Below, piece after piece: positions 57,911 through 64,000 of a stretch of 64,000 nucleotides of DNA; position 1 is the first letter of the stretch; each line of letters opens with the position of its first letter. The translations under genes and the position numbers were made by a program. Location of the stretch: contig LLCB01000311.1 in NCBI GenBank assembly GCA_001414345.1, forward strand, positions 1-64,000, written 5' to 3'. Under the pieces are notes generated by a model, which saw nothing but the letters and a program-made list of their open reading frames with translations, did no database searches and was not told the origin of the DNA. Source of the stretch: Hymenoscyphus infarciens. Lineage: Eukaryota; Ascomycota; Leotiomycetes; Helotiales; Helotiaceae.

Positions 57911-60900
57911 AATATAAAATAGAGTCGATTTACTAATTAATTCTTATAGAGCTATATTATTAGAATTATTAATAAGAGAAAACAGTAGGAAAAACTATCT
58001 AACCTCTATCTAGACTTAGGTATTAATATTATTAATAAATATCGAGAGAGAAGCTAATAGTTATTATATTAAGTAGAAGTATACTAATAATATAATAGAT
58101 ATTAGTAGAATATTAATATTTATTAATATATTAGATTATATAATTATAAAATAGTTACTCTAAGCTAATAAGCTAATAAGCGAATAAGACTATAGAACTT
58201 TTTAGTCTCTTTTCTAAACTTAATCTTATATCTAATATATTATTAGTTATCTTTATATTATAAAAGCTCTTCTATTAATTACTTAAAATAATATAAAGCT
58301 AAATAAGAAACTAGACTTGTTTTAAGTAAAGATTATAAATTAATAAAATATTAGATAAGAGAAGGAATAATTACACTTTTTACTTAAGTTTAATTAAACT
58401 AAAAGTAATTAATAATATTATATATATATTTTTTATTTAAGTTACTAAACCTCTTTACTTTCTATATATCTTATAATTATTTACTAATAAATTTATAATA
58501 CTTCAAAGTATTAAAGCTATATCTTAAAACTTCTTTATTAAATATAGCTAGCTAAATAATAATACTATCTTTTCTATTCTTAGTAAGAATAATTTCTAAG
58601 AACTTAGTATATTTTATAATATATATTCTCTATATCTTATTTTTTTAAAGATAACTTATTTAAAACAGCTTATAATATACTAATAACATAGAATAATACT
58701 AATTATATAATATAAATAGTAATTAAAATAGAATATATAATAATATTAGTTTTAGTAATATAACGTTAGAATAAGTCTATTTATTAATATAAAACAACTA
58801 CTCTAGATAACTAATAGAGCTATAAAGAGATCTTAAAGTTATTTACTATTTCTATATATTTAATAGTATAAATATAAGCTAAGACGTATTCTATACTTTT
58901 TAACTTAATTTCTAAAAATCTTTTTATTACTTACTAACTTAATATATAGAAGATATAAAATTCTTAATAAATACTTTAGAAAGTAGTATATACTCTATAT
59001 AATAAGCTTTAGAAGTACTATAAGAAGTATATTAATACTTAATAAGCTTTTATAGTAGTTATATATAATCTATAATATAAACTAAAGGTTCTTAAGTATC
59101 TTTATTATATTATTAGAGAATTAGATACTTCTAAATATAAAAAGACTAAATTCTACTTTTAGTATATAGTAAATACTAGATAAGAGTATAATATCTTAAT
59201 AAATTTAAGTATAAATAAGTAAATAATAAGATTTATAATTATACTAAGAGCACTAGCTAAGATAAGACTTAATAAGTAGAAAGATTAAGAGATTAATTTA
59301 GATTATAATTCTAATCTCTTAAAACTAGCTAGTTTTACTTTACTACTTTCTAATCTATCTAATTATAAAATAAAACATTAGTTTAAGAAGCTAGTTATTA
59401 CTTATTTAATATTATATAAAGTAATAAAGCTATATCTTACTTTAAAAAAATAGAGCTTTTCTTTTATTAGTTAAATAATATTTAATTCTTCTATAATCCT
59501 AGTATTAAGTACTCTATCTAAGTATATTTTTAGTAAAGTAAAGAAATTAATCTTAAGAAAGAGAAAGCTTATTTATAATAAGAATATTTAGTATATACTA
59601 TATTAATAAACTCAAAGTATAATTAATAATAGTAATAAGAAAGTTTTTATTTAAATTAATAAGAATAGTATAATAATTATATATAAAGATTTTTCTAAAG
59701 TTATTAGTATTATTTAATTTTATCTACTCTCTATTTTATCTTTTATCTTATCTTTTATCTTAAAGCTTATTCTAAATTTTCTACTCTTTTATTTACTCTT
59801 TTATACTTTTAACTTATTTTAAAATTATTAAAATTATTTTTAAAAAAGTAATATATCTTAATAATTAAGTCTTTGTAGCTAATATAATATACTAATTATA
59901 TTAAAGTAGAAAAGTATTAATTTATATTAATAGCTAATTATTAATCTTTTATTAATTAGTATCTAAGTCTATCTCTACTACTACTACTATATAATAGACT
60001 CTTCTTATAATAGTACGCTATTCTATATAGCTGAGATAATATAGTATATACTATATATATAAGGTTTTAGTAGTTATTGTTTTATATTATCTAATTTAAG
60101 AAGGTTATATACGTCTATACGTCTGTCTAGACTTTCGGACGTACTCTATAGAGTTCAGGCTTTTATATTAGCTAACGTATATCGTTATTCAGTTTTAGAA
60201 CCTCTTATATATAGTAGCCTACTCTCCTAGAGTTAGAAAAGGCTAGTTTAGCCTTTTCTTCTATATTAGAGCCTAGTATCTACGTATATTATTCTACTAA
60301 ACGTACTCCTATATACCTCTTCTATAGTAGTATATATTTCGTACTATTATACTTCTTTAAAGAGAATATAGTCGAGTATATAAAAGAACTCTTTGAAGAG
60401 ATTTATTAAGATATAGAGTATTATTATAATCGCTACGATTATTATATAAGTTTACTATTTAAGTTAGAAACTATACTAGAGAACTTTTTTTCTATAATAG
60501 AATAGTAATTAACTAATTTACTCTCTAATTAATTTAAAAGAACTAATTTACCTCTCTTACTAAAAGAGAGATATTCTAGTTAGCTAAATATTTCTATTAT
60601 TTATTAGTTTTGTTATATTAATATACTAAAAAATTAATAAATATAATAAATTTACCTACTTCTATACTATCTACTTCCTACTTCGTAAACTACTTCGTAA
60701 TCTCTTTACTATTAGTTAAGCCTAAAAGTCTTTACTCTTTCACTTAGAGCTTTTATTACTTAAATCAACGATTAGAGGCGCGGTACTAGTATATAGAATA
60801 GAAGATAGAGAAGAAATAGCTAGTATAATAGTTAAGCGATTAAGTCCTACTATCTTAATATATAAGCTTTTATTTACTAGAATTTAGATATAAATATATA

Positions 60901-61480
60901 TAGAAAACAATGAATAATTAGTAATTACTAACTAGAATATCTCTCTTTTCTAACTCAAAACCCTCTCTTTTAGTAAGAGAGATAAATTAGTTAATTACTA
61001 ATAATAGAATAAAGAGTTATAAACTCTAGAGAGAAATAAGAAATATCTCATAATAATAGAAGCTATAGCGAAATATACGTCTTGCTTTAACTAATCTACT
61101 CTATGAAAAAAAGATTATAAATATCTCTTTTATAACTTATCTTCTTATATTACTTAATTACTACGCTTCTAAAGCTTAAATCTTATAAAGTATTTAAACT
61201 TAAATATTTTCTAAGTAGCTTTATATACTATTTATATACTCTAGAAGTGTTATTCTTTAATAGTCTTAAAGGAGATAAAGTGTAGTTTTTTAAAAAAGCT
61301 AGACTTAGAGTCTTAGTATATAATCAACTCGAGTCTTATAAAAAGCTACTATTTACCTCTTCTAATAATACTAGATAACTATACCTCTATATATAAAGAC
61401 ATATAGAATTAAGAGTTGTTAAAGTTTAATCACCTCGTAGCTCTTAAGCGCTAGAGATATAGTTGTCGAGTAGTCTAGTG
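57911..61480. repeat. RIP-degraded AT-rich repeat block
   Basis: About 3.6 kb with near absence of CA/TG and no intact frame. It includes the dispersed LTR-like repeat at about 60046-60360. No transposase or polymerase relic could be read with confidence. The block ends near 61480 about 320 bp before the polyketide synthase stop. Confidence 0.85.
60046..60360 (+). repeat. Dispersed LTR-like repeat, copy 2
   Basis: Inverse of 18178-18432, sharing GGTTTTAGTAGTTAT, TTATATATAGTAGCCTA, TTCTATATTAGAGCCTAGTA and TATATATTTCGTACTA. It shows that the two AT-rich blocks, 42 kb apart, were seeded partly by the same repeat family. Confidence 0.75.
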
Positions 61481-61802
61481 TTCCTAGAGAATCACGTTTT
61501 TTAAGACAGGACGTGCACATCGCTGTAGGTTGGCAGTAGATTTCTTACAGCATTCTGAAAGCAAATTAAAGGCATGATTTAGCAATATATTCATATTGTA
61601 GTATTCATCAAGTGGAGCAGCGCAGACTGTCTTTTATGGGAAGCGAAATGCAACTTTATTTAAATAATTAGCCGAAAGGGGTTTTTCCTACAACCATGGA
61701 TATCCTCTATTGATCTTTGTGATTTTAATTTTCCCACTCATCATTCATGTAGAAGATGAATAATTGCTCAATTCTACCCCGTGACATTACGAAACTCCCG
61801 CA
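61481..61802. other. 3' flank of the polyketide synthase gene
   Basis: A short balanced-composition stretch between the RIP block and the PKS stop codon at 61803. Nothing is recognised in it. Confidence 0.5.
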
Positions 61803-64000
61803 TCATCTCGTTGCCCGGTCCAAAAAACCTCCAACTTGCGCTGAGTACTCTGTGCCCTGAACCTCAAGTTAGCAGGAAAGTAGAGCGCTGGAACAATTTA
61901 CTGACCATCATGGAGAAGTGGTTCGCCCCAACCAAAGTTTCCACTTCAATCTTGCTACCAGGTAGCAACTCCGCCCACCCACCGGCGGAAAAGTCCACCC
62001 TCTTCTCTGTAAGAAACTTGATGCCCTCGGGGTCGGAAGGTGACCTTTCAAATGCGGGATACCTGACCCCATCCGTGACGCATTCAGAGGCCCAGATTAT
62101 AGATGTTCGTGGCGTGAAGCCAGCAGGCAAAGGCTCCGCGTGGTATTTCTTCAAAATGTCGACGTTCGCCCGGAAATGGGGTACGAGCCACCCCGGGATG
62201 GGCGGCGATCCACGAGACACGTTTCCTTTAAACAACTCGTTGAATATTCCATGTTTTGCACAATGATCGTACCATCTTGTTGGCAGAGGATCCAAACCTT
62301 TAGGCACAGGCGCGTCGATCAAAGCAAGTGTTTCAACATCCTCGCCTTCCAGAATCATTCGCTGCGTCGCGCGATAGGCAAGTATCCCACCGCAGGACCA
62401 ACCACCAAAGTTATAGGGACCATGTGGCTTCCGTCGACGGATCTCTACGAGGTATATATCTATGAGCTCGTCGAGAGTGCAGGTCATGCTTTCCGGATCA
62501 TAGAGATATGGGCAGTTGAGGGCAATGATGCAGAGGGAATCGCGGACGTTCGGAGTGTTGATGTAAGATGCTGCAGAGCCTGAGCCATCCGGGAAGAGAA
62601 TGATTGTTTTGGCAGCTGACTGAGGACGACCTCGAAGGAGGACCGAAGATGCTTTTGGCGTTGAAACAGGTTTCCTGTCAGTTGAACTTAATGAAGAGAA
62701 GCTACTTGAGCTGGTGCTGTTCTTGTCGGAGAAAGCTGATTTCGAAAACGTACTAGTAGGTTTCTCCTCCACAGATTCCATTGGTGATGTCGTTGGCACT
62801 GTCGTTCCCATCCGCCTAGGGGAATCTCCCAACGCTGTCTTCAGACTCTTCACAGTCAGGCTATTAGAGAAGATGCGATCAATTTCAGGACTTTCCAATG
62901 AAAGTTCCTCCCGAAATCGGGCGGAGATCATTAAGGAGAGTGTCGAATCGATCCCTATATCGGTAAATTCGTCCACTGGAACACCGGATTCTTCGGAAAT
63001 TATGCGCAGACTCGTAATAACAGTTGATGGGATGGAGTTACCTTCTAACGACTCCTGCAATGAACAATCTCCATCATGGGGCCACGTCAGAGCCCCTTCT
63101 GAAACATAACCATCCTGGATTGAGGCAGGTAAGTCGATTAGATCTGAAGTTGAAGTGGCTAATACCTCCGGATGTCCCGGTTTGGTATACTCTTTGAGTG
63201 ATTTAATGGTACTTAAATCGTTGAAAGCGAAGCTATCCATGTCCAAGTTCAGATCACTTCTAAATCTGCTTAAGATTTGAAGGACTAGAAGTGAGTCAAT
63301 TCCAACAACCATGAAGTGGCAAGAATCCCCAAGTTCGTGGACAGCAAGGCCGCTCTCTTCAGAGATGATTCTCAAAGCTTCTCTGACTTGGTAGGAATCT
63401 TGTTGTGCCCGGGGACGCTGCATATCCGGTTTATTTGTTGCTGTGTGCTCCGACACAGATTCTGTTGACTTCTCATACTTTATGGAAGTTACCGCATTTT
63501 GTCGCTCATTTCTGTTTGACAATAACCTCTCCATATTTTCCTTCTCTTTCGTGAGCATATAATAAAGAACTCGTTTTGGTACGCCTTGGAGCTGTATGTC
63601 GTATTAGTAACTCTTTTCTCATTGTACGGGATAACCAGAAACCTACAATGATGCCCTCAAAAATCGCTACAAGTCGATCGTCTCTAATAACTAGAAGGTC
63701 TCCTTTCCAAACTTTCCGGGAGCCCTCTCTCATCTTGACAAGTGTCTGGTATTTTCCACCATTTTCAAGTCTCTCGTATAACTGAAAGTTGTCCCAGCCG
63801 TGGCTCACGAAAACTTCTACTTCCAAGTTGGAATTATCGTTTGCGTTCATGACGAACCCAGCGCTTTGCGTCAATGCATCAATGAAGGCCGGATGAGTGT
63901 GGAACTTCTGATTTGTCTGGAGCTTGACCATTGAGAAGCACGCGACGGAGGAAGCCTCCATAGCACTGCTGTCAAGAATTATTTCTTCAAGGGCTTGATA
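61803..64000 (-). CDS. Non-reducing polyketide synthase, C-terminal part (PT-ACP-ACP-TE)
   Basis: The gene enters from beyond the right edge; 697 C-terminal residues are visible in exons 64000-63647, 63591-61906 and 61856-61803. Domains in order: the end of the product-template domain (HPAFIDALTQSAGFVMNAND, FVSHGWDNFQLYERL, WKGDLLVI, closing ILQGVPKRVL across an intron), two acyl carrier proteins with phosphopantetheine serines in VGIDSLLVLQIL and IGIDSTLSLMIS, a Ser/Thr-rich linker, and a thioesterase/Claisen-cyclase with GGWSCGG nucleophile, ALIDAPVP (Asp) and GANHFSMM (His). The last intron (GTCAGT donor, TGCTAAC branch, CAG) extends the protein 17 residues past an in-frame stop. PT plus tandem ACP plus TE is the layout of aromatic polyketide synthases such as naphthopyrone and melanin-type enzymes. 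The product is not deducible. It sits beside RIP-degraded DNA. Confidence 0.93.

Noticed and set aside
58400..60000. hAT or copia polymerase relic in the right AT block
   Set aside because: Looked for conserved blocks on both strands; none could be read convincingly through the RIP changes.
61781..62583. Two plus-strand frames of 147-161 codons
   Set aside because: Antisense to the thioesterase domain of the polyketide synthase.

Overview
The window is nuclear DNA of a filamentous ascomycete. Genes have short introns (mostly 45-110 nt) with GT..AG ends and CTAAC-type branch sites. The gene families (Vps39, Gon7, HbrB, RTA1-like, a NACHT/zinc-finger STAND protein, a non-reducing polyketide synthase) are typical of Pezizomycotina. 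A Leotiomycetes source is a guess from general character only. The genome is of the 'two-speed' type: balanced-composition gene islands alternate with very AT-rich blocks in which CA/TG dinucleotides are almost gone and TA is in excess, the mark of repeat-induced point mutation (RIP).

Layout. 1-5.9 kb: an AT-rich satellite of about 47-bp imperfectly palindromic monomers with signs of higher-order repetition, cut by the window edge. 8.2-10.4 kb: an MFS hexose transporter. 11.0-19.2 kb: a RIP-degraded block containing a recognisable Ty3/gypsy pol relic, a minisatellite and, just beyond its end, a 29-C tract. 19.5-22.9 kb: a small island with a patatin-like phospholipase and a divergent unknown gene. 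23.6-27.4 kb: a complete terminal-inverted-repeat element with a 5-bp target duplication, RIP-saturated inside but intact at its tips. 27.8-35.8 kb: two head-to-head genes, a Rad5/HLTF-like SNF2-RING ATPase and a NACHT protein ending in C2H2 zinc fingers. 36.0-37.3 kb: a 1.3-kb non-autonomous hAT-like element with an 8-bp duplication. 38.0-39.6 kb: a foldback element made of opposed arrays of 70-bp units.

40.5-55.3 kb is the most ordinary gene-rich stretch: RTA1-like membrane protein, VPS39 (HOPS tethering), GON7 (KEOPS tRNA modification), an HbrB/Bit61-like TORC2 component, an aldo-keto reductase of the AKR7 type and a YFH7-like P-loop kinase. At 55.8-57.9 kb a BTB-domain gene carries two frameshifts and is split by a 1.3-kb LTR miniature (TRIM) element with 175-bp LTRs and a GGTGG target duplication. 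57.9-61.5 kb is again RIP-degraded and shares an inverted dispersed repeat with the 18-kb region. The window ends inside a non-reducing polyketide synthase (PT-ACP-ACP-TE end visible), lying directly against the AT-rich block.

The core genes work in separate housekeeping pathways and do not form one cluster. Accessory genes (polyketide synthase, NACHT-zinc finger, patatin, broken BTB gene) lie beside repeat-rich DNA. Exon structures were built by hand from frames, splice signals and family motifs, so boundaries are predictions. No tRNA, rRNA or CRISPR array was recognised.
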